In this document: positions 33,432 through 41,517 of the stretch, piece by piece
How the letters are laid out: each line of letters opens with the position of its first letter
Position numbering within the stretch: the stretch's first letter is position 1
Source: Amorphoplanes digitatis
GTDB lineage: Bacteria; Actinomycetota; Actinomycetes; Mycobacteriales; Micromonosporaceae
DNA length: 64,000 nt
Assembly: GCF_014205335.1 (NCBI RefSeq)
Contig: NZ_JACHNH010000001.1
Span: 8,573,501 to 8,637,500, forward strand
Reading direction: 5' to 3'
Made by a program: the position numbers and the translations under genes
The notes under the pieces: generated by a model
Databases searched by the model: none
Told to the model about the DNA's origin: nothing
Seen by the model: only the letters and a program-made list of their open reading frames with translations

Positions 33432-33950
33432 ATGGACGACGGAACCGACGCGGAGTATCTGGCGTACGTCAATGGGCGGGTGACCGCCCTCCGAAGATTC
33501 GCCTTCCTGCTGTGCGGGGACGGCCACCAGACGGACGACCTGCTACAGGAGACCTTCACCAAGCTGTACGCGCGCTGGCCCCGGATCTGCCGCGTCGAGA
33601 ACGTGGACGCCTATGTGCACACGATGATCGTGCGGTCGTTCCTGGACGAGAAGCGGCGCGGGTGGTGGCGGGTAGGGCTGTTCGACTCGGCACCCGACCG
33701 GCCGACTCCGGAGCCTGCCGGGTTCGAGGAGCAGACCGTGGTCCGGGCCGCGCTCTCCCAGGTTCCACCGCGCCAGCAGGCCGTTCTCGTGCTGCGTTTC
33801 CTTTGCGACAAGCCGGTCGACGAGGTGGCCCAAATTCTCGGCTGCTCGCCGGGCACGGTGAAGAGCCAGACCTCGCACGGCCTTAACAAGTTGCGCCGGA
33901 TCCTCGGAGACCGGATTCCCGCCACCAACGGCGAAGGAGGTTGGCGATGA
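33432..33950 (+). CDS. SigE-family ECF RNA polymerase sigma factor
   Basis: 172 residues with a region 2 (VTALRRFAFLLCGDGHQTDDLLQETFTKLYARWPRI, sigma-2) and a region 4 (ALSQVPPRQQAVLVLRFLCDKPVDEVAQILGCSPGTVKSQTSHGLNKLRRIL). The LLCGD start and VENVDAYVHTMIVRSFLDEKRR segment are typical of the actinobacterial SigE/ECF41-like 'SigE family'. The stop overlaps the next gene's ATG by four bases (33947-33950), so both are translated together; the partner is likely its membrane regulator. ATG at 33432 after GGGGGCGGG. Confidence 0.93.
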   Translation: MDDGTDAEYLAYVNGRVTALRRFAFLLCGDGHQTDDLLQETFTKLYARWPRICRVENVDAYVHTMIVRSFLDEKRRGWWRVGLFDSAPDRPTPEPAGFEEQTVVRAALSQVPPRQQAVLVLRFLCDKPVDEVAQILGCSPGTVKSQTSHGLNKLRRILGDRIPATNGEGGWR

Positions 33951-35260
33951 ACGAGGAAGAGTACGGCCGGCTGCTGCTGCGGTCGCTGGACACCGCGCCG
34001 CCGACACCGATGCGGGTGGATTTCGTCAAGGCCATGCGGAACGGCCGGCGGGGCCGCCGGTGGCGAGGCTGGTCGATGGGGGCCGGGATCACCGCGGTGA
34101 TCGCGACCGCGGCGGCGAGCGGAGCGCTGGTGGCCGGATCACCCGGCGGGAAGCCGATACCGATGCCGGCGCCGCTGCACTCGTCGTTCCAGGTCGACCC
34201 GCCGGTCACGCCGTCCGTGCCCCCGGAGCCGTACCACAACACGAAGCCCCCGCCCAACCCGGTGATACGGCCGGAGCCGACCGGCTCGCCCGGCCGCGCA
34301 CTGCCGCCCGACCCGCCCCTGCCGTCCTCCTGCAAGGTCGAGGGCCTGCCGATCGGGACGGCCAAGTCGGCCGACGTCACCGCCGGCGACCCCACCGGCC
34401 GGATCCTGGTCGGCCGGACGGAGCCGGTCGCGCGCGGCGAGCTGGACGTCCTGGTCTGGCGCGACGGCAAACTGATCGATCGGGTCAAGCAGCGCGGCGA
34501 TCCGGGCACGATGACGGACGTCAACAGGTCAGGCATCGCCGTCGGCGGCAGGTCCGGAGAGTTTCCCAGCGCGCTCTGGTATCAGGAGGGAATGGTGCGG
34601 CGGCTGGGCGGCTACGACTACGGAACCGCGATCGCCATCAACGATGCCGGGATGATCGCGGGTACCTACGAGTTCAACGGCCAGACGCGCCCGCAACGCT
34701 GGTCATCCCCGACTGCCTACCGCCCAGAGGTGATGCCCCTGATCAACGGGCACACCGGCGGCCGGGCCTGGGACATCGACGAGGCAGGGACGACCCTCGT
34801 CACGCTCGACGGCGGCCCCGCGCACGAACAGACCTACCTGTGGTTCGCCGACGGATCGATCCAGAAGATCACTACGCCGCCGTCCCTTGACCCGGCGAAG
34901 CGCCAGACGTTCAAGGCGGGCGCCTTCCACTTCGGCTGGGTCTACGGCGAGATGGCGTTCTCCGACAGCGCCACGGGCCTGACCATCGGCCGGCAGACCT
35001 ATCGGTATGAACCCGCGAGCGGCACCTGGCAGGCGGTGTACGACCCGGCGGGAACCGGGCAGGTTCCCACGCCAACCGATGTTCTCGATCTCGCACGCAG
35101 CGAGGCGTCCGTCGTCATCGGCAGGACGGCATACGCGCTGCCGCCGGGGTCCACCAAGAAGGCGGACGTCCTCCTGAACGTGGTCAGCGAGGACGGGCGG
35201 GTCGTCGCCGGGGCAACAGGCGGCCAGCCGAACCAGGCAACCGTCTGGCACTGCACATGA
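33947..35260 (+). CDS. Single-pass membrane partner of the ECF sigma factor, HAF-repeat-like exterior
   Basis: 437 residues; ATG at 33947 has AAGGAGG 6 bases upstream and overlaps the sigma stop. A short cytoplasmic N-terminus (MNEEEYGRLLLRSLDTAPPTPMRVDFVKAMRNGRRGRRW), one transmembrane helix (residues about 43-65, MGAGITAVIATAAASGALVAG), a Pro-rich linker, then an extracellular beta-propeller-like part with GTAIAINDAGMIAGTYEF, a HAF repeat phrase. The cytoplasmic segment is the likely sigma-binding part. It probably holds the sigma factor at the membrane and senses an external signal. Confidence 0.82.
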   Translation: MNEEEYGRLLLRSLDTAPPTPMRVDFVKAMRNGRRGRRWRGWSMGAGITAVIATAAASGALVAGSPGGKPIPMPAPLHSSFQVDPPVTPSVPPEPYHNTKPPPNPVIRPEPTGSPGRALPPDPPLPSSCKVEGLPIGTAKSADVTAGDPTGRILVGRTEPVARGELDVLVWRDGKLIDRVKQRGDPGTMTDVNRSGIAVGGRSGEFPSALWYQEGMVRRLGGYDYGTAIAINDAGMIAGTYEFNGQTRPQRWSSPTAYRPEVMPLINGHTGGRAWDIDEAGTTLVTLDGGPAHEQTYLWFADGSIQKITTPPSLDPAKRQTFKAGAFHFGWVYGEMAFSDSATGLTIGRQTYRYEPASGTWQAVYDPAGTGQVPTPTDVLDLARSEASVVIGRTAYALPPGSTKKADVLLNVVSEDGRVVAGATGGQPNQATVWHCT

Positions 35261-35269
35261 GATAGGCGC

Positions 35270-36118
35270 CTATTGACGGAGCCCGTCTGCCACCTGGCGG
35301 GCGGTGATCGCGCGCGGCAGGGTCTCGGGTTGGCCGTCGGCCAGCGGCCGGTCCGCGATGTCGGCCCAGACCTCGGCGAAGGCCTCGAACAGCGACGGCG
35401 TGAGGCCCGCCGCGGCCTGCGACCGCGCGATCTCCCGCATCTCGGCGACATAGCGGTGCGCCTTGGTCGCGGCGAGGGCCATCTCGTACGGGGTTCCGAA
35501 GCTCTCGCCGAGGTCGGCCATCACCGGCTCAAGGACGCCGTGCTCCGACGCGGAGCGGATCGCCTGCGTCATCAGGCCCATCAGTCCCTTGTAGACCGAC
35601 GCGGTGGACATCTTCACCGCGCTGGCGGCGCCGATGCGGTCGCCGACCACCACCGGCCTGGCGTGCGTCCAGCGCAGATCCGCGACCTCGGCGGCACGGG
35701 GTCCGGAGAGATAGAGCGCCGCTCCGGGCCGTACCGTCGGCGGCGGTCCCGAGATGGAGCCGTCCACGAAGTCGAAGCCCGCGGCGGTGATCACCTCGGC
35801 GGCCTCGGCCGCGGTCGCCGGCGAAATGGCGTTGAGGTCCACCACGAGCGGCCGGTCTCGGCGCGCCCCGGCCATCGCGGCGATCTCGGTGGCGGCGTCG
35901 ACCGCGGCACCCGGCGGCGTGACGACGAGGATCACGTCCGCCTGCGCCACCACGTCCGCCGGCCGGGCGACGACGCGCAGCCCGGCGGCCTGCGCCAGGC
36001 GCGCCGTCCGGGCCGACCGGCCCGCCAGCGAGGTGATGACGTCATGCCCGCCCTCGCGCAACGCCCAACCCAGCCCCGAACCCATGTGGCCGGCACCGAC
36101 CAAGCCAACGATCTCCAT
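35270..36118 (-). CDS. NAD(P)-dependent reductase, 3-hydroxyisobutyrate dehydrogenase-like
   Basis: 282 residues. The N-terminal Rossmann fold starts at once with IVGLVGAGHMGSGLGWALREGG, continues with VILVVTPPGAAV and DLNAISPATAAEAAEVI, and has a substrate loop FVDGSISGPPP. The C-terminal DUF1932-type dimerisation domain has the expected catalytic Lys in ASAVKMSTASVYKGLMGLM. Soluble; the substrate is probably a beta-hydroxy acid or imine. ATG at 36118. Divergent from the CDF transporter 99 bases away. Confidence 0.87.
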   Translation of the reverse strand: MEIVGLVGAGHMGSGLGWALREGGHDVITSLAGRSARTARLAQAAGLRVVARPADVVAQADVILVVTPPGAAVDAATEIAAMAGARRDRPLVVDLNAISPATAAEAAEVITAAGFDFVDGSISGPPPTVRPGAALYLSGPRAAEVADLRWTHARPVVVGDRIGAASAVKMSTASVYKGLMGLMTQAIRSASEHGVLEPVMADLGESFGTPYEMALAATKAHRYVAEMREIARSQAAAGLTPSLFEAFAEVWADIADRPLADGQPETLPRAITARQVADGLRQ

Positions 36119-36168
36119 CCGAGCAATCTAGCGAACCCATTGCCCAAGACGTGTTTGTGCAGGTCATT

Positions 36169-36186
36169 GGCAATAGCAGCATTGTC
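36169..36186. promoter_or_regulatory. Candidate operator upstream of CDF transporter
   Basis: GGCAAT-N6-ATTGTC is an imperfect inverted repeat (5 of 6 positions) about 30 bases before the CDF start. Metal-responsive ArsR/SmtB-type repressors bind comparable AT-rich dyads, but no metal regulator gene is adjacent, so this is tentative. Confidence 0.3.
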
Positions 36187-36217
36187 GCACGACAAGGGGC
36201 GCACGTAGAATCACGTC

Positions 36218-37249
36218 ATGGCCGAGCACCCGCACCACCACCACGGCGGCGTGTGGCACCGCGTCCGCCATGTGATCACACCGCACTCGCACGACAGCGC
36301 GGACAAGGTCGACTCGGCGCTGGAGGCCTCCCGCGACGGCATGCGCGCCCTGTGGATCTCCCTCGCCGTGCTCGGGGTGACCGCCGCGCTCCAGGCGCTG
36401 ATCGTCGCGTCCTCCGGGTCGGTCGCCCTGCTCGGCGACACCCTGCACAACGTCGCCGACGCGTTGACCGCCGTCCCGCTCGGCATCGCGTTCTGGCTCG
36501 GCCGGCGCGCCGCCACCCGCGCGTACACCTACGGCTTCGGCCGGGCCGAGGATCTCGCCGGCATCGTGATCGTGCTGGTCATCGCCGGCTCGGCGATCGC
36601 CGCCGGCTGGTTCGCCGTTGGCCGGCTGCTGGAGCCGCGGCCGATGACCCACCTGCCCTGGGTGCTCGCGGCCGGGCTCATCGGCTTCTGCGGCAACGAG
36701 CTCGTCGCCCGCTACCGGATCACCGTCGGCCGCCGCATCGGCTCCGCCGCGCTGGTCGCCGACGGCCTTCACGCCCGCACCGACGGCTACACCTCCCTGG
36801 CCGTCGTGCTCGCCGCGGCCGGCACCTGGCTCGGCTGGAGCTGGGCCGACCCGGTCGTCGGCCTCGCCATCACCGTCGCCATCGCGTTCGTGCTCAAGGA
36901 CGCCGCCCGCGAGGTCTACCGCCGGCTCATGGACCGCGTCGACCCGCAGATCGTCGACGGGGCCGAGGCGGCCCTGCGCGCGATACCCGGCGTTCGCGAC
37001 GTCGGCGCGCTACGGCTGCGCTGGATCGGCCACCGCCTGCACGCCGAAGCAACCGTCGTCGTCGACGCCCAGCTCAGCCTGCTCGCCGCGCACGAGATCG
37101 CCGCCGACGCCGAACACCAACTCACCCACCAGGTCCCCCGCCTGACGGGCGCCACCGTCCACGTCGACCCGGACAGCCACCCCGGCGGCCAGCACCACTC
37201 GGGCCTGTCCCACGCCCGCCGCGACCGCCTCGCTCACTCCGGAGCCTGA
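36218..37249 (+). CDS. Cation diffusion facilitator family metal exporter
   Basis: 343 residues. His-rich ends (EHPHHHHGG, QHHSGLSHARRDRLAH) and six hydrophobic segments. Metal sites: LLGDTLHNVADA in TM2 and ADGLHARTDGYTSLAVV in TM5. The C-terminal ferredoxin-like domain follows TM6 (PQIVDGAEAALRAIPGVRDVGALRLRWIG). CDF proteins export Zn2+, Co2+, Fe2+ or similar ions in exchange for H+; the ion cannot be named here. ATG at 36218. The dyad at 36169 may be its control site. Confidence 0.92.
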   Translation: MAEHPHHHHGGVWHRVRHVITPHSHDSADKVDSALEASRDGMRALWISLAVLGVTAALQALIVASSGSVALLGDTLHNVADALTAVPLGIAFWLGRRAATRAYTYGFGRAEDLAGIVIVLVIAGSAIAAGWFAVGRLLEPRPMTHLPWVLAAGLIGFCGNELVARYRITVGRRIGSAALVADGLHARTDGYTSLAVVLAAAGTWLGWSWADPVVGLAITVAIAFVLKDAAREVYRRLMDRVDPQIVDGAEAALRAIPGVRDVGALRLRWIGHRLHAEATVVVDAQLSLLAAHEIAADAEHQLTHQVPRLTGATVHVDPDSHPGGQHHSGLSHARRDRLAHSGA

Positions 37250-37291
37250 ACCTGCGGTACAGCGCCCAGTCCCGCGGGTATAGCGCCAACC

Positions 37292-37933
37292 ATGCACCCG
37301 CAACCCCCGCTTCGCACCACCCACGTCGCCGGAAACCCCACGGCGATGCTCATGTTCGACCGGTGGGGCCAGTTCGGCCGCCCCGTCCTGCTGCTGCACG
37401 GGCTGCTGTTCGACCGCACCATGTGGTGGCCGGCCGCGGCAGCGCTCGCCGGCCCCCGGTGCACCGTCGTCGCCCCCGACCTGCCCGGCCACGGCCAGTC
37501 ACCGCCCCGCGACGACTGCCGCGTCGAGGACCTCGCCGCCCAGCTCGCCGTGCTCGTGCACCAGCTCGGGCTGCACCGGGCCCCGATCGTCGTCGGGCAC
37601 GCCAGCGCGTCCCGGCTGGCCGCCGCGTTCGCCGCCGGCCACGCCACCCACGACCTGGTCACCGTCGACGAGCCGCCCGTCGACGCCACGGACGTCGAGG
37701 ACCTGATCGCGGCGGCCCGGCCCGGCGACGTCCCCGAGCACTACCAGCCGTACGCCCGGCCGCGCACCGATCCGGCTTTGCTGTGCGCGTACGGAAGCTG
37801 GCTGCACCAGCCACCCGCCCGCCGCAACCAACCCGCCCTGGCCGGCCGGGCCGGAGGCCGGCCGCCGGCCGGGCCGTTCGCCCACCTCACCGACCCGGAC
37901 GCCTTCGCCGCGCAGCTGCGTGAGCTGCTCTGA
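37292..37933 (+). CDS. Alpha/beta hydrolase-fold protein with altered nucleophile elbow
   Basis: 213 residues. HG motif LLLHGLLFDRTMWWPAA, then VVAPDLPGHGQSPP. The elbow reads VVGHASASRLAA, where the nucleophile position (G-H-x) is Ala and Ser lies one residue later. The usual acid and His region is only partly recognisable (FAHLTDPDAF). The protein is a little short for the family. It may be inactive as a hydrolase or use a shifted nucleophile. It starts 42 bases after the CDF gene on the same strand and ends 10 bases before a convergent gene. Confidence 0.75.
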   Translation: MHPQPPLRTTHVAGNPTAMLMFDRWGQFGRPVLLLHGLLFDRTMWWPAAAALAGPRCTVVAPDLPGHGQSPPRDDCRVEDLAAQLAVLVHQLGLHRAPIVVGHASASRLAAAFAAGHATHDLVTVDEPPVDATDVEDLIAAARPGDVPEHYQPYARPRTDPALLCAYGSWLHQPPARRNQPALAGRAGGRPPAGPFAHLTDPDAFAAQLRELL

Positions 37934-37943
37934 CGATGGCCAC

Positions 37944-38552
37944 TTAGTCGGGGCAGATCGGAGGCTGCGCCTTCTGCGGGTGGAACGTCTCGTGGCGGGC
38001 CAGCATGGCGACGAACTCGTCGATCTTTCGCTCGCGGGTCTGCGGCCGTTTGGCGGCATTGAGGCGGTAGATAAGAGCGAACCGGTTGGCCTTGGTGAGT
38101 ACGTCGAACATGGCTTGGGCGGCCGGGACGACGGCGATGGCGGCGAGGAGGTCGGCCGGCACCTCGGCTTCCGACGACGGGGCGTAGGCCTTGGCCCACC
38201 GCCCGTCCGCCTTCGCGGCGTCCACCGCGGCGCGGCCCGCGGGCAGCATCAGACCCTGTACTTCCAGCCGGGCCACGTGGGCGACGTTGCGTTGTGACCA
38301 GATGCTGCGGGGTCTACGAGGGGTGTACCGGATCCAAGAGGACTCCTGATCCCGTTTCCGGGCCTGCCCGTCGATCCAGCCGAAGCACAGGGCCTCGTCG
38401 ACCGCCTGCTGCCAGGTCAGCGTGGTGACCGTGCCACCCTTCTTGGTCAGGGCCAGCCAGACGCCGGGCGACGTGGCGTGGTTGGCCGACAACCACGCGC
38501 GCAGCGCCTCGGCGCCCGCGACGATCAACTCATCCAGCTCCACGCTCGCCAT
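37944..38552 (-). CDS. YdeI/OmpD-associated family protein
   Basis: 202 residues. Characteristic phrases are LSANHATSPGVWLALTKKG, TWQQAVDEALCFGWIDGQARKRD, RYTPRRPRSIWSQRNV and a C-terminal VLTKANRFALIYRLNAAKRPQTRERKIDEFVAML. The family is cytoplasmic and has been linked to resistance to antimicrobial peptides and to envelope proteins, but no biochemical function is firmly known. ATG at 38552. Confidence 0.88.
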   Translation of the reverse strand: MASVELDELIVAGAEALRAWLSANHATSPGVWLALTKKGGTVTTLTWQQAVDEALCFGWIDGQARKRDQESSWIRYTPRRPRSIWSQRNVAHVARLEVQGLMLPAGRAAVDAAKADGRWAKAYAPSSEAEVPADLLAAIAVVPAAQAMFDVLTKANRFALIYRLNAAKRPQTRERKIDEFVAMLARHETFHPQKAQPPICPD

Positions 38553-38767
38553 GACGGCAGGCTAACCGACCCGACATGGCCGCAGCCTCTGCCTGTCCGC
38601 CATCCGTCGCACTAGATCATCAGCCGCTAGGGCGACCTCGTGTCGTGGCCAGGATCGTTGGTTCGGACGAGGTCAACATCCGTGGCCCCACCCCCTGCGC
38701 GCGGTGCCGAATGAGATCGCGATGGCGTTGACGAGTGACGGGGACGGCCTGGAATGAGCAGCCACCA

Positions 38768-39163
38768 ATGACCAAGCGGGGTGTCGGCGCGACGCTTGCG
38801 ATCGTGCTGTTGTGCTGCGGCGGGGGCTGCTCTCACTCGACGACGAAGACGAGGACGATGCGAGCGGGACCCCGTACCGGTCGCGGGTCCTGACGACCGA
38901 CATCGCCGTACCGGTCGCGTCCGAGCCCACCACGGAGCCGGTCCCCTCCGAGAGCAGCGAGCCGCAGGACACCGCGACACCCGAGAGTCACGTACGAGCC
39001 CAGGTGCCGCTACGACCACACGTACAAGTGGACCGACACCGACGACCCGGGCGGCCCGAGCACCCCAGACCAGGAGAGGCGACTACCGCTGCTGATGACC
39101 CTTGCCTCTTCGGATGAGTACTACGTCGTATCGGTGCCGTACCCTCCGTACCAAGATTCATGA
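38768..39163 (+). pseudogene. Small lipoprotein gene with disrupted frame, coupled to the S8 protease
   Basis: ATG at 38768 opens MTKRGVGATLAIVLLCCGGGCSHS, a signal peptide with a lipobox, but that frame stops at 38891. From about 38840 to 38985 the next frame carries a coding-like Ser/Thr/Pro/Glu linker (TEPVPSESSEPQDT). After about 38987 the first frame is again coding-like (RCRYDHTYKWTDTDDP, then SSDEYYVVSVPYPP) and ends at TGA 39161, overlapping the protease ATG by four bases. Two compensating frameshifts, or sequencing errors, would rejoin one short lipoprotein. The overlap suggests the gene was translated just ahead of the protease. Confidence 0.45.
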
Positions 39164-41412
39164 TCTTCTGTACGGGGGCTGCTGTGCGTGTCATCTCTTC
39201 CTGCCTGATCGCGACGCTGGCGATAGCGGGGATATCCACTCCCGCCGCCGCGGCGGACGCCGACCCGGTCCGCCTCGACGTCGGCCTCACCGGCCTCGCC
39301 GACCCTGCCGCGGTGGTCGCCGCACTCGGCGACGACGTGCTGGACAGCGACCCGGTGCCGGGCCTGGACGCCATCACCGTCGACGTGCCGGCCGACCGCA
39401 GCGCCGCGGTCCGCGCCGCGCTCACGGCACGGACCGATGTTCGGTACGCGGAGATCGGCGGCCTGGTCCTGCCCTATTCCGACCCGTACGACCAGGCGAA
39501 CCTGGCCCGGCTGAACACGATGTCGATCCCGGACGCCTGGGAGGTGACGACCGGCAGCGAGGACATCGTCGTCGCGATGGTCGACAGCGGGGTGACTCCG
39601 AACGCGGACCTCGGCGCCGACCGGCTCACCGCCGGCTACGACTTCGTCGACGGCGACGCCGATCCGGCGGACGGCGGCATCCACGGCACGCTCCTGGCGA
39701 ACGTCATCGCGGCGCCAGCGAACGGTGTCGGGTCGACCGGCATCTGCCCGCGCTGCCGGATCATGCCGGTCCGGGTGCTGCGGACTCCGGAGAGCGGCAC
39801 CGCCACGGGTTCGACCGCGAACCTCGCGGCCGGCATCGTCTGGGCGGCCGACCACGGCGCGCAGATCATCAACCTGTCGCTGGGCACCATGGCCGACAGC
39901 CAATTGCTGCGGGACGCGGTCCAACACGCGTTCCGGAAGAACGCGCTCGTGGTCGGCGCCGCGGGCAACGACTTCGGCTCCGCCCGGCACTACCCTGCGG
40001 CCATCGACGACGTCCTGGCCGTGAGCGAGGTCGGCGGAACCACCCGGAACGGCCCGACCGACCGCTGGATCGACGTTCGGGCGTACAACGGCATCCGCGC
40101 GATGGACCCGCAGGGCAGGCCGCTCGTATACGGTCACTCCTCCGCGGCGGCAGCCGCGACTTCCGGCATCGCGGCGCTGGTGCTGGCGGCGAACCCGACC
40201 TTCTCTCCCGCCGAGATCAGGCAAGCCATCGCCGACTCGGCGAAGCTCCTCTCGAAGACGCAGTACTCCTACGAGCCTCGCGTCGTGGACGCCCTCGGCG
40301 CCGTGACCGGTGTGGATCGGTCCGACCATGAGCCACCCAGGTTCGGCTCGTTCGGTGTGGCAGACGGCCAACTGGTCGGCTCGAACGGTTTCCTGATCGA
40401 ACCCGCCATCACCGACAATGTCGCCGTCGCCCGGGTCGAATTCCTCCTCGACGGCAAGGTCGTCCAGACAACGGAGCGCGCCGACATCCTCGGGCCGATC
40501 TTCAACACCCGGGTGTCCCCGGCACTCAACTTCGTCGGTGAGGTCGAGTTCGCCGTCCGGGCATACGACCACAGCGGCAACGTGGCCACCAAGCAGGCGA
40601 CGCTGCGGTTCGACGGTCGCGCGCCGCGCGGCTCCATCGTCTCGCCGGCGCCGGGAACCCGGACCCGTGGCCCGGTGGAGGTGGTCTTCTCCTCGCCGGA
40701 CAAGGACCTGGACTACGTCCACCTCAACGGCGCGCCCATGACCCCGGTGCCCGGCACGGACCTGTGGAAGGCACAGGTGACCCTGACGCAGTCCTCGGAC
40801 ATCATCGTCTTCGCCGCGGACGAGGCCTGGAACAACTCCGAGTGGCGGGTATCGGTCGTGGTGGACACCGCCGGCCCGACGACGACCGCGGTCAACCCGG
40901 CGGCGAACACGCGAGTGCGCGGCACCTTCACCAGCACCCTGAGCGGCGCCGCGGATCCCGCCAGCATCGCAAAGGCCGAGCTCTGGGCGAACGACAAGTT
41001 CGTCGGGCAGGACACCGCCGCGCCGTACTCCCTGAAGGTCAGCACCGGGACCTTCTCCGGGAACGTCAAGCTGATCTGGAGGCTGACGGACAAGCTCGGC
41101 AACACCCGCTACCACACCCGTACCGTCATCGCGGACAACAAGGCCCCGACGGTGTCGATCACAAAGGCGCCGAAGAACAAGGCCAAGGTCACCGGCACGG
41201 TCAAGGTCTACGTCAAGGCCTCCGACGCCAGCGGCATCGCCCGGGTCGAGCTGATCGTCAACGGCAAGGTCGTGGCCAAGGACACCAAGTCCGCGTACGT
41301 GCTGAGCGTCAACTCGAAGAAGCAGCCGAAGACGATGAAGGTGACGGTCCGGGCGTACGACAAGCTCGGAAACCTCAAGTACACGGGAACCCGCACCTGG
41401 TACCGAAAGTAA
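39160..41412 (+). CDS. Secreted S8 (subtilisin-like) serine protease with Ig-like C-terminus
   Basis: 750 residues. Signal peptide SSCLIATLAIAGISTPAAA; prodomain about 35-105. Catalytic domain about 110-370 with VAMVDSGV (Asp142), GGIHGTLLAN (His175), GAAGNDFG (oxyanion Asn270) and GHSSAAAA (Ser327, in place of the usual GTSMA). Four Ig-like (Big) domains of about 85 residues follow to the end; the last reads TVSITKAPKNKAKVTGTVKV and ends YTGTRTWYRK. ATG at 39160 overlaps the stop of the upstream small gene; GTG at 39184 is an alternative. A near copy of the last domain occurs at 54775. Confidence 0.9.
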   Translation: MIFCTGAAVRVISSCLIATLAIAGISTPAAAADADPVRLDVGLTGLADPAAVVAALGDDVLDSDPVPGLDAITVDVPADRSAAVRAALTARTDVRYAEIGGLVLPYSDPYDQANLARLNTMSIPDAWEVTTGSEDIVVAMVDSGVTPNADLGADRLTAGYDFVDGDADPADGGIHGTLLANVIAAPANGVGSTGICPRCRIMPVRVLRTPESGTATGSTANLAAGIVWAADHGAQIINLSLGTMADSQLLRDAVQHAFRKNALVVGAAGNDFGSARHYPAAIDDVLAVSEVGGTTRNGPTDRWIDVRAYNGIRAMDPQGRPLVYGHSSAAAAATSGIAALVLAANPTFSPAEIRQAIADSAKLLSKTQYSYEPRVVDALGAVTGVDRSDHEPPRFGSFGVADGQLVGSNGFLIEPAITDNVAVARVEFLLDGKVVQTTERADILGPIFNTRVSPALNFVGEVEFAVRAYDHSGNVATKQATLRFDGRAPRGSIVSPAPGTRTRGPVEVVFSSPDKDLDYVHLNGAPMTPVPGTDLWKAQVTLTQSSDIIVFAADEAWNNSEWRVSVVVDTAGPTTTAVNPAANTRVRGTFTSTLSGAADPASIAKAELWANDKFVGQDTAAPYSLKVSTGTFSGNVKLIWRLTDKLGNTRYHTRTVIADNKAPTVSITKAPKNKAKVTGTVKVYVKASDASGIARVELIVNGKVVAKDTKSAYVLSVNSKKQPKTMKVTVRAYDKLGNLKYTGTRTWYRK

Positions 41413-41490
41413 GACACCGGCCGCAGCGGCATCTGGCGCGCGGTCACCGTCTACGGCCTCGGTTCTGTCTCGCGGGTCATGCCCGGCTGG

Positions 41491-41508
41491 GCTGCCGACG
41501 CCGGCAGC
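41491..41508. terminator. Short hairpin between convergent genes
   Basis: GCTGCCG and CGGCAGC form a 7-base stem with a 4-base loop, 80 bases after the S8 protease stop (41412) and just before the RCC1 gene stop (41518). Confidence 0.45.
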
Positions 41509-41517
41509 TGATTCCTG

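Noticed and set aside
38812..39117. 101-residue protein in the second frame as an independent gene
   Set aside because: It has no signal peptide or ribosome-binding site, and only its middle is protein-like. It is better explained as part of the frame-disrupted lipoprotein.
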